Below are positions 49,660-61,962 of a stretch of 64,000 bases of DNA, one piece after another. Source of the DNA: Callorhinus ursinus (taxonomy: Eukaryota; Chordata; Mammalia; Carnivora; Otariidae); the NCBI RefSeq assembly GCF_003265705.1, contig NW_020312902.1, positions 15,169,662 through 15,233,661 on the forward strand. The letters run 5' to 3'. Position 1 is the stretch's first letter. Each line of letters opens with the position of its first letter. The notes beneath the pieces were generated by a model. It had not been told where the DNA came from and did no database searches. It worked only from the letters and a program-made list of their open reading frames with translations. The position numbers were made by a program, and so were the translations under genes.

Positions 49660-50015
49660 CAGTTTTATTCAGAAATAATTGACATATATCACTGTATAAG
49701 TTTAAGGCATACAAAAAAATAAGGCATACAGCATGGTGGTTTGATTTACATATATTGGAAAATGATTACCATAATAGCTTCAGCTAACATCCATCATTTG
49801 ATACAGGTAAAATAAAAAGAAAGAATAAAGGGAAAAAAATTTTTTTTCCTTGTGATGAGAATTCTTAGGGTTTACTTTCTTAACATTCCTGAGTGGTGTT
49901 AGCTAAAGTCCTCATATTGTCCGTTACATCCCTAGTACTTATTTGTGTTATAACTGGAAGTTTGTACCTTTTGATCACCTTCCTCCAATTCTCCCTCCCC
50001 CTACCCCCAGTCATA
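49660..50015 (-). mobile_element. Old L1 3' end, antisense
   Basis: TTTTATTCAGAAATAATTGACATATATCACTGTATAAGTTTAAGG, then AGCTAACATCCATCATTTGATACA, then ATAACTGGAAGTTTGTACCTTTTGATCACC are old L1 3' UTR antisense. Confidence 0.82.
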
Positions 50016-50671
50016 ATTCTTTAATATCTAGTTCCCGGTACACATCCAGATTTTCCTAATTGTCCCAGACATGTCTTTTTTTGGTTGATATTGCAGCAAT
50101 AACTTAAAATGCAAATTTGATGGCTTTATGTTATTGTTAGTGCTGATAAGAAAACAAGTTAATCCTGATAAATAGAATCATATGCTGATTGGAGAAGGAG
50201 TATAAAGCAACTACCAAGCCAAACAGGGATTGTAAAAATAGACTGTTTTTTTTTAAAGCTCATTTTGAAGGATTCCTACACCAATTGTACACATCAGTGA
50301 AGCTTTCAACATATATAGACCTCTCTACTGGGTTAATATCACAGCTGTGCATATTAGTTCCTTTTTCTGCCTTTAGATGTGGGCATGAAAGAACAGATAA
50401 AGGGAAAAATGTTAAGTTTTCCTAAGAAATTTCCTAAGAAATGAAAGAATTATTCTGAAATGTCTCATAATTCATCTTGTTGCTCTTGCTCCTATGAAAA
50501 TATGACCTGTTTCCACAGACTAACAGTTGTGTTCTGTGGCTTTTCGGGGCACTACAAAACATGGAGTTTGAGGGACGATAAGAAAATGGCATATTTAGGA
50601 AGAGGGAAGAGTTGGGAAAGAGTAGAAATTCACTCATTTGTCCTTATTTTCATTGACTATTATTATAATGA

Positions 50672-50809
<138 letters not shown>

Positions 50810-51543
50810 TAACTTTTCAAGATTTTTTTGGATTAAAATCCTTCCCTCTATCCCCCAAATTAATAATTCCAAATGTATCTCTGACTATGCCCACCCTTAA
50901 AGAAAAGAACCAAAAAAGATTCTTTGGTTTGTTTCTGGTTGTTTTTTTGGTTAATGTCAATTCTAAAATTACCATGGACTTTTCACGTACACCGTATCTT
51001 TTCTCTTCTTGAATTGAGCTTAGTTTATTGTCACTGAAGATCTATTTATGGGAAAGAAGAAAGATGATTAAAACTGATGGGCACTAATCACAGATACTCC
51101 TACCTTTGCTCTTGGAGAGCAGTTACATGCTTTACTAATACACTTCACTTGGTCATCAGGAGCCTTCTTGGCAGTTTGCTTTTTTGGATTTGATAGGGAA
51201 GATTTAAGATTAAGAAAATGGTATTTGAGGTGCCATCGTATATGTCCCATATAGAGCATCTATTAGAGGAAAATATAAGCCAACTCACTTGTCCAAGGAA
51301 ATTAAAAGACTCTTTTAGAATGGAACCACTGTATTAAGAGGAATTATAGTTCATACCTTGTTTAAGCTCTTACTCCTTACAGAAAACAGTTGTGATTATT
51401 TAGAGTAAATACTTTTTAATCTGCTCTGGGTTTAGTTTTTAAGATTTTATTCACTCACTTCAGCCTCCAGGATTATATTGTTTGGGGATGTGCTTGAGTT
51501 GTCATAAAGCTTGAATAAGATGGCACTGGTTTATAATGACTGA

Positions 51544-51711
<168 letters not shown>

Positions 51712-52042
51712 TGAGTACGTAGAACCTTTAGCCTCTTTCTAGTGTTTTTATAGTGAAACAATATGAAGATCACCTTGTCTCCCCAGATGTAATATACTTT
51801 CCTGTTACCTCATCATTAAAGAGCAATTCTTTGCATAAGGATACTTAACAATTATTTATCAGGCAGTTAGGACCCAAACTGACTTATAAATATAGTTATA
51901 TAGTTTGCATTTTGTGTAAATTAAGTGGTTTCTAATTGTACAGCATCCAACAAAGCTAATCTTGAAACTTGCCCAAAAAGAACTGTAGGAGCTTTGACTT
52001 ATTTGAAATTCTAAGATTTTTATTTTCTCCTTTTTAATACAG

Positions 52043-52066
52043 TTCTCAGGTAGCTGCCCAGAAGAG
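52043..52066 (+). CDS. NT5C2: Candidate NT5C2 microexon (24 bases, alternative)
   Basis: A 24-base segment sits between a pyrimidine-rich acceptor (TTTTTAATACAG, ending 52042) and a consensus donor GTATGT (52067). Its length is a multiple of three. Spliced between codons 130 and 131 it keeps Gly130 and inserts eight residues, SQVAAQKR, with no stop. No repeat overlaps it. Microexons of this kind are often tissue-specific, but its use is inferred from splice signals and frame only. The cN-II core reads continuously without it, so it would be optional. It could be a chance match. Confidence 0.6.
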
Positions 52067-52491
52067 GTATGTATATAAAAGTGCTTTGAAAAATTTGAAA
52101 CTACAACAGTGTAAATACTAAGATTTTTAATAGCTAATTATTATTTTTTAATCTAATGAATAGCTTCAGATATTTGGTCATGTGATTAAAATTTTTAAAA
52201 ACATGGGTTAAAAATGAATAAGGGTGATAATATTTAAAACAAGTAAGAGTAAGCTTTATTTTAATAATCAGAATATTTCCACTATTCTCACTAATTTGGA
52301 CTTTCCACCCTAGTAAACAGCAGATAAAATTTAGTGTCCACTGTTTTGGTGAAACATCCCAATTTTTTCTTTAAAAATCACAATACCACAATTTGATACT
52401 TTCTATCGTGTGGCTTTACAATTGTACATTTTCTCCACTATTACACTACCTAATTTACTACTGACACTGTATTAGGGACAAAGCAACTCTT

Positions 52492-52687
52492 TTTTTTCTT
52501 AAAGATTTTATTTATTTGACAGAGAGAGACACAGCGAGAGAGGGAACACAAGCAGGGGGAGTGGGAGAGGGAGAAGCAGGCTTCCTGCTGAGCAGGGAGC
52601 CTGATGCGGGGCTCGATCCCAGGACCCTGGTATCATGACCTGAGCCGAAGACAGAGGCTTAACTGACTGAGCCACCCAGGAGCCCCA
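52492..52687 (-). mobile_element. Can-SINE in the intron after codon 130
   Basis: Reverse SINE close to consensus; flanks GGGA(C/T)(A/G)(A/G)AGCAACTCTT. Lies 425 bases past the microexon donor. Confidence 0.95.
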
Positions 52688-52704
52688 GGGATGGAGCAAC
52701 TCTT

Positions 52705-53779
52705 AAAACCAAAATAGATTATGTGTCGGTCTCTCATAACTCTTCTGTATGTTATTCTCAAAGGCAAAGTAGTAAAAACCACATGGTCCACATTGAAACT
52801 TTTAAAGAGACAATATCTTTTTGGTAAATACTTTTTGTGATAAGCACAAACTAACTGTACCAGAGTATCCTTTAAATCTGAGGTTACAACAATGCCCTAT
52901 TTGGAAGTGAAGCATCTGATATAAGACTTTCCAGCTCGAAGATTTCCAAGTATACAAAGTGAGAACAGTGTGAAGTAAATACCCCATCTTGACACATCTG
53001 GGCAGGCCTGTAATTATATCTGCCTTTCTTTCACTGTTCCTCTCATGAGGGAGGGGTTTGTTCAAGATTCATGAATATCAGGAGACAGGATTAGAATGTG
53101 AAGCTATTGCAAATAATGCTAGCAACCTAAGCTATTTTATATGTGGATATTGTACCATAACTCAAAATCCCAGTGAAGATAAACCGAGGTTCTATTTATT
53201 AATGTCTGAAAAGGGGTTTTTGTGTTATGGGGAGGGGTAGTTCAAGAAGAAAAGGAAGGGAAGTTGTTCTATAAATTAGTACTGCAATTAGATTTACTAA
53301 CTCAAGATCCACAGACCCTCTTTCTTTCCTCAAATAAACCAATGAAGTTTCCAAATAGCTCCTTTGGAAGAACATTTAGTAGTGAGTGTTTCAAAAATAA
53401 GCCATTTACGGGTAATGCAGAATCATTCAAACAACACATGCTGTACAGTCTTCAGAGTCAAAAGGAAAAGCCTGTGGAAAAGGAGGGATTGAAGATGGAG
53501 GGAGAGGGAAAGTGAGCTATTGAAGTAATACTGGTGGACAAGGCTGGAAGGGAGGTTAGGGCCACATCAGGCATAACCTTACATGCCTTTCCAGTGAGTT
53601 GGGGCCTCTTTTTTGGACAATGGCAAAGACCTTTAAAGTTTTAGAGCAGGATAATATTGAGAGCAAATCTTTATTCTGCAAGTCACAGAAAGTTAGCAGT
53701 ATTCTGTACTGTTACTGTTTTCCTCCCAACTCCCGAGTCTAGCGTTCCTTCCTTCTTAATTTTTATTTTAAATATATGC
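52705..53779. other. Single-copy intron
   Basis: No repeat recognised. Two open frames on + (53058-53240 and 53222-53515) lack splice or start support and are read as chance. Confidence 0.5.
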
Positions 53780-53793
53780 TAGCCTGATTTGAC

Positions 53794-53993
53794 CTTTTTT
53801 TTTTTTTAAGATTTTATTGATTTATTTGACAGAGAGAGACACAGTGAGAGAGGGAACACAATCAGGGGGAGTGGGAGAGGGAGAAGCAGGCTTCCCGCTG
53901 AGCAGGAAGCCCGATGTGGGTCTATCCCAGGATCCCGAGATCGTGACCTGAGCTGAAGGCATATGCTCAACGACTGAGCCACTCAGGTGCCCC
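53794..53993 (-). mobile_element. Can-SINE
   Basis: Reverse SINE; duplication TAGCCTGATTTGAC at 53780 and 53994. Confidence 0.95.
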
Positions 53994-54467
53994 TAGCCTG
54001 ATTTGACTCTTAATTTAAACAAAATGTCATTGCTAACTATATTTATAAGTCAGTTTGGGTTCTAATTGCCTAATAACTGTTAACTCTCCTTATGTAAAAG
54101 AATTACTCTTTAACAATGAGGGAATAGGAAAGTCTATCTAAGGAGATAGTGTCATCTTACTAAACATGACTGAGGAAAACACATCATTACTATTCCCTTC
54201 CACCTTAATTTTCATTACAGAAAACCTTAGAAGGCTAGAAAATGAGATATTCTACAAAGTTATTCCTTACTGGGAACTCTTATTTCAGAAGGTGACTAAG
54301 ACCAGGAGCTAATATGATTTTCTATTCCTAACTAGAGTCTGTGCCATTGGGAGTTAACAGACCCAAGTAGGAATTTACCCAGATTACTCTGATATGAACT
54401 TTAAATTTGGTGTCCTTTATTTAGAGTACTTATCTCTATATATTCATTGTGAGAACTGTGCATTTTT

Positions 54468-54573
54468 TAAATATTTTATTTTTAAGCATGCTCTACACCC
54501 AACATGGGGCTCAAACTCACAACCCCAAGATCCAGAGTCGCACGCTCCACCTAGTGAACCAGCCAGGCGCTCT
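54468..54573 (-). mobile_element. Short tRNA-derived SINE
   Basis: Reverse short SINE; flanks GAGAA(C/T)TGTGC at 54451 and 54574. Confidence 0.92.
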
Positions 54574-54689
54574 GAGAATTGTGCCTTTTTATATTTTAGT
54601 TTTTCTTCTTTTGGGTTTCTCTATACTATTTTTGTTTATTAATTCTATCCCCTTCCTCTTCTTGGAGTGTTTCATTTCACTCTCCAGGA

Positions 54690-56265
54690 TTCTTGAGCAT
54701 CTCTAACAACTTTTATCCGTTTGCTGGTTTTCCTTTTAACCCTAAATGTCCTCCATGGGTCTGTTCTGTCTTTTTTTCCTCTGCACTGCAAGTGGCCTCA
54801 TCTACTGTAAGTCTTCATGACTTCATCTGTTACCTGTGTGTAGATAACCCCAGTTCTCTCTCAAGTCTGAATCTCTGTTTTAAGTTCTTGACCTTTATTA
54901 CTAATTGCCTATAAAAATCTGTTTACTTTGAACTTAATGTATCCAAAATAGAATTCCTCTTACATCTACTTCTTATCCAGTTTTCATATTGCTATTAAGG
55001 ATACCACCACCCTCTCAGGGACACCTTCATGTGAGCATCATCATCTTTGACTCTGATGTCCCTCATCTGCCACAGCCAGTCAGTTGCCTGGTCTTGGCCT
55101 TGGCAGTCTCTCACGATTAATGCTTCCCTTTAATTTCTTGTGCCACCACTCTAGGACAGACTCCACCTGCTCTCATCTGGAAGACTACAATAACCACTTA
55201 ACTGATTTCCCAGTCCTTTTTGTCAGTTAGTTTTTGCTGCATAATAAATTACTTCAAAACTTAGTGGCTTAAAACAGTGACCACTTTATTTAGCTCAAAA
55301 TTCTGAGAGTCATCTGGGCAGTTCTGGGGTTGTTCTGCTGGTCTGGCATGGCCTCACTCACATGTCTGGCATTTGGCAGCCTGTGGCTGGGGTGCCTCAT
55401 TTCTGTGTGTAGTCTTTTATCTTCCAGCAGGTTATGTCACTCATTTACTCAGTAGTCTCAGAGGTGCAAGTGCAGCAAGAGTAGGCAAGCCCCAATATGC
55501 AAGTGTTTTCCAAGCCTCTGCTTGGATACCTAGTTGCTGCTACTCAAGCCTGTATTTGAGAAATAGACTGAGCCTCTTAATCAGAGGAAGTACAAAGTCA
55601 CACATTACAATGCACAGGGAGAATTTGTAGCCATTTTTGCAACATAATCACATTTCTTTCTTCTTTTTATCCTAAAACTGTTACTAGCTGAATATTTTTA
55701 TAATTCAGCTCTGATGTTTTATCCCTTTGCTTAAAAACTGTCAGTGGCAAAAACCAACCAAACACACACAAAAAAACAAAAAAAACCCGAAGCCTATCAG
55801 TGGCACTCTGTTGCCCCTAAATGAAAAATAACAATAGCATGATCTGCCTCAATTCATCTTTCTAGCTTTATTTTCCTCTGCTCCCCTCGCTCTTCTCCAG
55901 TTGGACTAGTATTTGAATTGGTCTACCTAGTCTTTAAGGACTAGCTCCTATGCCCCCTTTTTCATGAATCCTTCATAGATTTCCCTTTCCTCACTCCCAC
56001 ATTCACTTTTTTTCTACCCCTTTAGTTGAAATGGTCCCCTGTTCATTTTCTCATAGCTCTCTGCACCTTTCTTGAGGCAGTTGTGATTTTTTTTTTTTTA
56101 ACCTGGTGATAATTGTTTGTGTATGTGACTCACCTCCCTTACCAGACTGAGAACTTTTTAAGGGCTGGAACCCGAGCTTGTTTATCTTCGTAGCTACTCA
56201 TGTGTAATACTTAGAACCCTTCCTTGAATGTAGCCACCAACATATTTGAATGAATTTTTGAATGA
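54690..56265 (-). mobile_element. L2, antisense, interrupted
   Basis: Antisense L2 pattern: GAATCTCTGTTTTAAG, TTCCCAGTCC, TTTAAAAACTGTCAGTGGC-like CTTAAAAACTGTCAGTGGC (55731), GATCTGCCTC, and TCTTTAAGGACTAGCTCCTATGCC. Another repeat interrupts it at about 55208-55650. The L2 ends 71 bases before the next exon. Confidence 0.65.
55208..55650. mobile_element. Ancient interspersed repeat inside L2, family not determined
   Basis: TTTTGCTGCATAATAAATTACTTCAAAACTTAGTGGCTTAAAACAG, later CCTCACTCACATGTCTGGCATTTGGCAGCC and TAGCCATTTTTGCAACATAATCACA. This order is common in mammal genomes, but I cannot name the family with confidence. The frame at 55373-55630 is an accident. Confidence 0.55.
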
Positions 56266-56335
56266 TGAAATTTCTGATAATTATTTACAGTGTTCATTTC
56301 TTGAATATCAGTTAATTTAAAGTTTTTTCTTTCAG

Positions 56336-56427
56336 ACCAGAAACTAGAGAGCAGTATCCAAATAAATTTATCCAACGAGATGACACTGAAAGATTTTACA
56401 TTCTGAACACACTATTCAATCTACCAG
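56336..56427 (+). CDS. NT5C2: NT5C2 exon with half of the effector site (residues 130-161)
   Basis: This 92-base exon follows the acceptor TTTTTTCTTTCAG and ends at a weak-looking donor GTAGAC. It carries one base of Gly130, 30 codons and one base of Glu161. It contains Arg144, Ile152 and Asn154, which line the nucleotide effector site (ATP, dATP) in known cN-II structures, and Phe157 and Asn158 of the substrate pocket. All are conserved here. Confidence 0.98.
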
Positions 56428-56565
56428 GTAGACTCATTCTGTGCTTATTTATTACGGATGCTTTCCCTTCTTTTTATGATCATTTGTCTTTGCTCAAGGG
56501 AGATAATGAAATAAGTTTGAATTATCTCACTTATAGCTTATGAATATCTATTCTTCATTTTTCAG

Positions 56566-56623
56566 AGACCTACCTGTTGGCCTGCCTTGTAGATTTTTTT
56601 ACTAATTGTCCTAGATATACCAG
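56566..56623 (+). CDS. NT5C2: NT5C2 exon, residues 161-180
   Basis: This 58-base exon lies after a 138-base intron, the shortest in the window. Acceptor TTTTTCAG, donor GTATGT. Two bases finish Glu161, 18 codons follow ([18 protein letters not shown]), and two bases start Ser180. The segment is helical and hydrophobic in the family structure. Confidence 0.98.
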
Positions 56624-56740
56624 GTATGTATATGGTATAATTTTCTTTTTCCAGTTGATTTTTTAAAATTAATGTACAGGGTTTTAGAGAACTGGCCATT
56701 GTAGGTCTTTTCTGCTTTTCTGAAGTGAATTTAGTGCTAG

Positions 56741-57060
56741 TGAGAGATGCCACATTGCCAGCCCGAGAGATGGGACAGCACCAGGAGCTCCATGCAGGCT
56801 TTCACCTCCCACTCGGCCCCTCTCCTTGCCAGTGTGCTGCAGCCATGTTTGGAAGGGACCACTTCTGATTGGCTTCTCCTGGGAATGAAGACGGCCAGCA
56901 GAGGTGCTAATTGTGACAACTGAGTGGGAGGTTTGTGTGATGATTATCTGTCCAAGCAGAATTACACTGAAACCCCCAACTCATTTCACAGCAGCTGCCC
57001 AGGAGCCATTCAGGTGTGGTAATTTAGTTTTATTCCCAGGCCCAGCGAGATTTGATTGAG
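56741..57060. promoter_or_regulatory. Candidate conserved noncoding element
   Basis: About 320 bases, visibly richer in G+C than the flanking intron, in no recognised repeat. Includes E-boxes CAGCTG (56992) and CAGGTG (57011) and an adjacent TAATTT. No splice-bounded open frame. Function is inferred from base composition and motif density only. Confidence 0.3.
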
Positions 57061-57595
57061 GAGTAAATATAGTTTATCCTCCCTGAAGTAAAATTGTGTT
57101 TAAGTCTTGAACAAGTTATCCTCTCCTTTTTTAGGGGGAATTGTATAACCACTGCTGGAAGTTCAGCCATGTGTGTCAGAGTCTGCTAATTTCTTATCCT
57201 CTCTAGGCCTTATCTACTTCAAGGCACTAAATCTGGTGGAGCACCAAGTCACTAAACTAAATAGAAAATAGGCCAAAGCTTTGTACCTAGAGATGACGTC
57301 AGAAGAGTCAGGATGAAGAGAACCTAAATTACCAGTTTTAAGTTTTAAATGTTTCTTTGATGGGAACCTGTTTCTTAAAAGTGATGAATAAAAGAACATG
57401 ATATTTTTGGAACTGACCTTTTAGCTTCCACTTCAGTATATTATTCTATCACTTTATATTTGTTCACAATTATTGTATTCCATTGAACACTATAGTCCTG
57501 TCCGGTGGTCAAAATGGGAGTAATTATTTTCCTAATTAGCCACAGTGTTTATCCATGTGATAATGGAACCTTTGGGTCCCCGGGGCAGTGTGTGA

Positions 57596-57802
<207 letters not shown>

Positions 57803-58373
57803 TGACGTTTACTTTTCAAGCACAAATAAAGCAGAATTTTTCCTCTATTTAAAAAAATAAAAAATGGATTTGCCTCGTGACAGCTCTCTAAAATATTGGT
57901 GCTCCTCTCTTTGGCTGTCCTGCTTTCAGAAGTAATGCTGATCTTTCCTTAGTGGTAGTGCTTGGCTTCTAGCTTTTATTTCAGTTTATATTTCCCAAAC
58001 TTAGAAGAGATTTTAGTGTTAAGATTATACTTAACCCTACTCTTTGAGGATGATTATGGGCTGTTTTTTTCCAAATACCTTCTGCTTGACTAATAACACT
58101 AGTTAATATCACATTTGCTATAAATTTACTGAATAAAATATGAAATTCCTTTTGGTTTCTAGTTTAAAATAAAAATAGTTTTATATTTTAAATACATTTT
58201 GGAGGCAGAGTCGCAGCAAATCACATCTGCTGCTTTATCATGGCCCTCTCTAGTTTATCTACTTTTCCATTTTGGTAAATACTTAAGAAATGCATTTGGG
58301 TTGATAGTAGACATAATTTTTCTTATAAACTGTTAAAAAACTGATTTTGTTCTTTTTTTTTTTCTTCCTCTAG

Positions 58374-58427
58374 GGCTCCCTTAAGGAAAAGACAGTTGAA
58401 AATCTTGAGAAATATGTAGTCAAAGAT
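58374..58427 (+). CDS. NT5C2: NT5C2 exon, residues 212-229
   Basis: This 54-base exon has exactly 18 codons (GSLKEKTVENLEKYVVKD). It lies between an acceptor with a long T-rich tract and a consensus donor GTAAGT. Both ends are in phase 0, so skipping it would keep the frame. The charged helix fits the linker before HAD motif II. Confidence 0.98.
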
Positions 58428-58604
58428 GTAAGTAATAAATCATGGAAATGAATAACAAGCCTATTTATAATGAAATGGACAAGGACAATGGACTTTGTGT
58501 TGATATATGTCAAGCATAATTACCAGGAATTTTCAGCCAGTACAGTTTTTTCTGTTTGTTCATAGGCAAGAAGATCCAGTATTTCATTTGTCCTTTTAGC
58601 TCTA

Positions 58605-58825
58605 ATGATAATAGCAGCTAGAGTAGTTACTGTGTGCACATCACTAAGTGATTATGTGCCATTTTATCTTCCATAGAACCCTGAGGGTCGGTATTGTTAC
58701 CTCTGTTTTATAGATAAACTGAGGAACAGAGGTTACATAATTTGCCCAAGTTCATACAGTTAGTAAGGGGTAAGGCCATAGGTCACACCTGAATGTGATC
58801 CAAATCATAACCAGAGCTCTAGATA
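58605..58825 (+). mobile_element. MIR element
   Basis: TAATAGCAGCTAGAGTAGTTACTGTGTGC, then TTATAGATAAACTGAGGAACAGAGGTTACATAATTTGCCCAAG: clear MIR core. Confidence 0.88.
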
Positions 58826-59120
58826 ATCTAAAAAATATACATATATGTGACCATTATTTGGTTAAATCAACAGGGAATAATAAGGAAAGCTTTAAAATTC
58901 CTTGAAGGATTTTTAAAATCTGTAGTTTAGTTAATAGAATTTAATTTAGAATAGAATTAAGAGTTTAATAGTTTAGTTAATAGAATTGTACCAATGTTAA
59001 TTTCTTAGTTTTGATCATTGTACTATGGTTATGTAAGATCTGAATATTAAGGGAAGCTAGATGAAGAATATATTGAACGTACTATTTCCCCGACTTTTCT
59101 GTAAGTCTGGAATTACTTTA

Positions 59121-59350
59121 AAGATTTTATTTATTTGTTTGTTTATTTCTGTGTGGGAGTGAGTGAGAGAGTGTGCCCACAAGCTGGGGGGAGGAGCAGA
59201 GGAGGTGAGAGAGGGTGAGAGAGTCTCGAGCAGACTGTGTACTGGGCACGGAGCCCTATGTGGGGCTCGATCCTACAACCCTGAGATCACGACCTGAGCT
59301 GAAACCAAGAGTCAGCCGCTTAACCAACTCAGCCACCCAGGCACCTCATG
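59121..59350 (-). mobile_element. Can-SINE, first at a reused site
   Basis: Reverse SINE with TCTGGAATTACTTTA at 59106 and 59351. Confidence 0.95.
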
Positions 59351-59365
59351 TCTGGAATTACTTTA

Positions 59366-59557
59366 TTTTATTTTATAGTTTTTAAAATATTTTACTTATT
59401 TGTCAGAGAGAGAGCAAAAGCAGGGGGAGTGGCAGGCAAGGGGAGAAGCAGGCTCCCCGTTGAGCAGGGAGCCCGATGCAGGGCTCCATCCCAGGCCCCT
59501 GGGATCATGACCTGAGCTGAAGGCAGATGCTTAGCTGACTGAACCACCCAGGCGTCC
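59366..59557 (-). mobile_element. Can-SINE, second at the same site
   Basis: Reverse SINE with CTGGAATTA(C/T)TTTA at 59352 and 59558. Confidence 0.94.
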
Positions 59558-60024
59558 CTGGAATTATTTTAAAATTAACAAGGAAACATACACAGCTCCA
59601 AGATTAGATACTTCTTCCTTTTCTCACAGAGTAAGAGTAGCAGAATGCAATATTTCTTTGAAGTACTTTGGTACAGATTTCTTACTGTTTTCAGTCTTTG
59701 TAACTCCTGTTTCCCCTCCACTACTCCCACTTCCACTCTTGTTTCAAGAGAGAACACCGAGGGGTTCAGGAGAGGTCCAGGAGAATTTGAGTGAAGGAAC
59801 CTGTTTACTGTGAGAGGAGGAAAAGCTGCTTTTCTTTCTGGTCACGTCAGGAGTTAGAATTTCCTCAGGTATCTGCAGATGGGTCTGGGCATTTCTAGGT
59901 TGCATCCTGCACATGGCATTTCATTCTGCAAGGTGTTTTATAAAACAAAAGTATACTTGGTGAAGCCATATCTTATACTCTCCATTTGGAGTATTTTGCT
60001 GGTGATGTTTAAAATCAGCTCCTT

Positions 60025-60218
60025 GGGGCGCATGGGTGGCTCAGTCCTTAAGTGTCTGCCTTCGGCTCAGGTCATGATCCTGGGATCCTGCGGTCAAGCC
60101 CCATGTCGGGCTCCCTGCTCAGCGGGAAGCCTGCTTCTCCCTCCCCCACTGCCCCTGCTTGTGTTCCTGCTCTCGCCATCTCTCTCTGTGAAATAAATAA
60201 AATCTTTAAAAAAAAAAA
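60025..60218 (+). mobile_element. Can-SINE, first at a reused site
   Basis: Forward SINE with TAAAATCAGCTCCTT at 60010 and TAAAATCAGCCCCTCCTT at 60219. Confidence 0.94.
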
Positions 60219-60236
60219 TAAAATCAGCCCCTCCTT

Positions 60237-60397
60237 GGGTGCCTGGGTGGCTCAGTCGGTTAAGTGGCTGACTCTTGATTTTGGCTCAGGTCATGATCTC
60301 AGGGTTATGGGATGGAGCTTGGAGGAGTCTACTGTCCCTCTTCCTCTTCCTGCTCGTGCGTGCAATTGTGCATGGGTTCTAACATAAATAAAATATT
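60237..60397 (+). mobile_element. Can-SINE, second at the same site
   Basis: Shorter, older-looking forward SINE; right flank TAAAATCAGCTTTTCCT at 60398. Confidence 0.9.
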
Positions 60398-60507
60398 TAA
60401 AATCAGCTTTTCCTGACCCTTTACATACCTTATTCATATACTTTGAGATTACAAGGTAATTTAAACTCTTTCCTGAGGCAGACATGAGGAAGGTAGAGAT
60501 GCTTTTT

Positions 60508-60612
60508 ATTTATTTATTTATTTGGTAATCTCTGCACACAATGTGGGACTCAGACTCACAACCCTGAAATCAAGAGTCACATGCTCCATTGACTGAGCCA
60601 GCCAGGTGTCCC
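60508..60612 (-). mobile_element. Short tRNA-derived SINE
   Basis: Reverse short SINE; flanks GAG(A/G)TG(C/T)TTTTT. Ends 278 bases before the motif II exon. Confidence 0.92.
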
Positions 60613-60860
60613 GAGGTGTTTTTAATAAGCATATTTAGTAACATTTAATAAGCATATCATGTGTATGTATAATTTTATAAATAAACCTATACATTATATA
60701 TACCATGTATACTACATATGTTAATACTTAATTCATGTATAGTGATAATGTAGTCTTTTAAATGTAAAATTCTGAAACCAACCAACCCTTAAAGGGCATC
60801 CCCTATTCTATTCCAGTGGACAAAAGTCCAAGTGTAAATGAGTATGTATTTGTGTTTTAG

Positions 60861-60983
<123 letters not shown>

Positions 60984-61962
60984 TAATGTTCCTATTTGTC
61001 TATACAGAAGAATTATTTTGGCCTAGTTTTTTGCCATTTCATTTTGAGAGCAGAGTGAAAAAGTATAGCATAAGGGCTACCTCAGAGTGGTTCTCAAATT
61101 TTTCTCAATATTTCATTTGACTATTTTCCCTGATTACAGTTGGCTACTTGAAGGTTTTAATTTGGAGGTTACTTAAAACATTTGTGCTGATTAAAATGGC
61201 TTCTATGTCTCTCTGGTGCATCATTTATAAAAACTTGAGATGTCACACATTTATTTATTGTAAGTGCCCTCCCTGCTCTTGGGAGCCAGACAGCAATAGA
61301 TGGTGCAAGGATGTTTTGACTCTTAGCCGTCAAAATTTACTACCTTATAACTTAAAAAAAGATTTTTTTTTTGCCATGGTTAAAGCATGTAGAAAAGCCG
61401 ACTTAACTCCTTGGCCTCCTCTTACTTTTGCTAAGACCGTTATAGATTTATAGTACTAGCAAGCAGCTCAGTGCTGCCCAGTTCTCTTTATGTAAAATCT
61501 TGATTTAGAAATGTGATCTGGAGTAAGCAGTCTTACAAAGCCAACAAATCTAATGGTTCATTGCCTTGGTTAATCTAGGAACAATAGTTAGGAGGCCAAG
61601 GTATATTATTCCCATGTGAGTCATTAGTTTTCTTGATGCCCTTACCTCAGATACCATTCCAAATGTATGTTCCAGTCCTCTAGGAGAGTTGGGTAAGGGT
61701 ATATGGATGATGTGCACAAAAATATGTCCCAGAAGAAGCCTGTGTCCTACTGAGAATGTCAGCTTTGTTTGATGAAGCATTAATTTTTGGCTTCAGCTGT
61801 CATGATTTCATAAACTTAGAGGAAACATGAATGTGATGAATCCTATGTTGAAAAAGACACGTCTTATGAAAAACTTGGGGTTTTTTTGTTTTTTGTTTTT
61901 AGGTGTTATATATCTTTTGCAAAAGTAGTATATGGACCTTATGTTGGATTTTTTTTTTCCAG

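Noticed and set aside
53058..53515. Two overlapping forward open frames in single-copy intron
   Set aside because: No acceptor/donor pair in NT5C2 phase frames them, and residue content is typical of AT-rich chance frames.
58923..58987. TAGTTTAGTTAATAGAATT repeated 46 bases apart
   Set aside because: Local AT-rich slippage; nothing suggests function.
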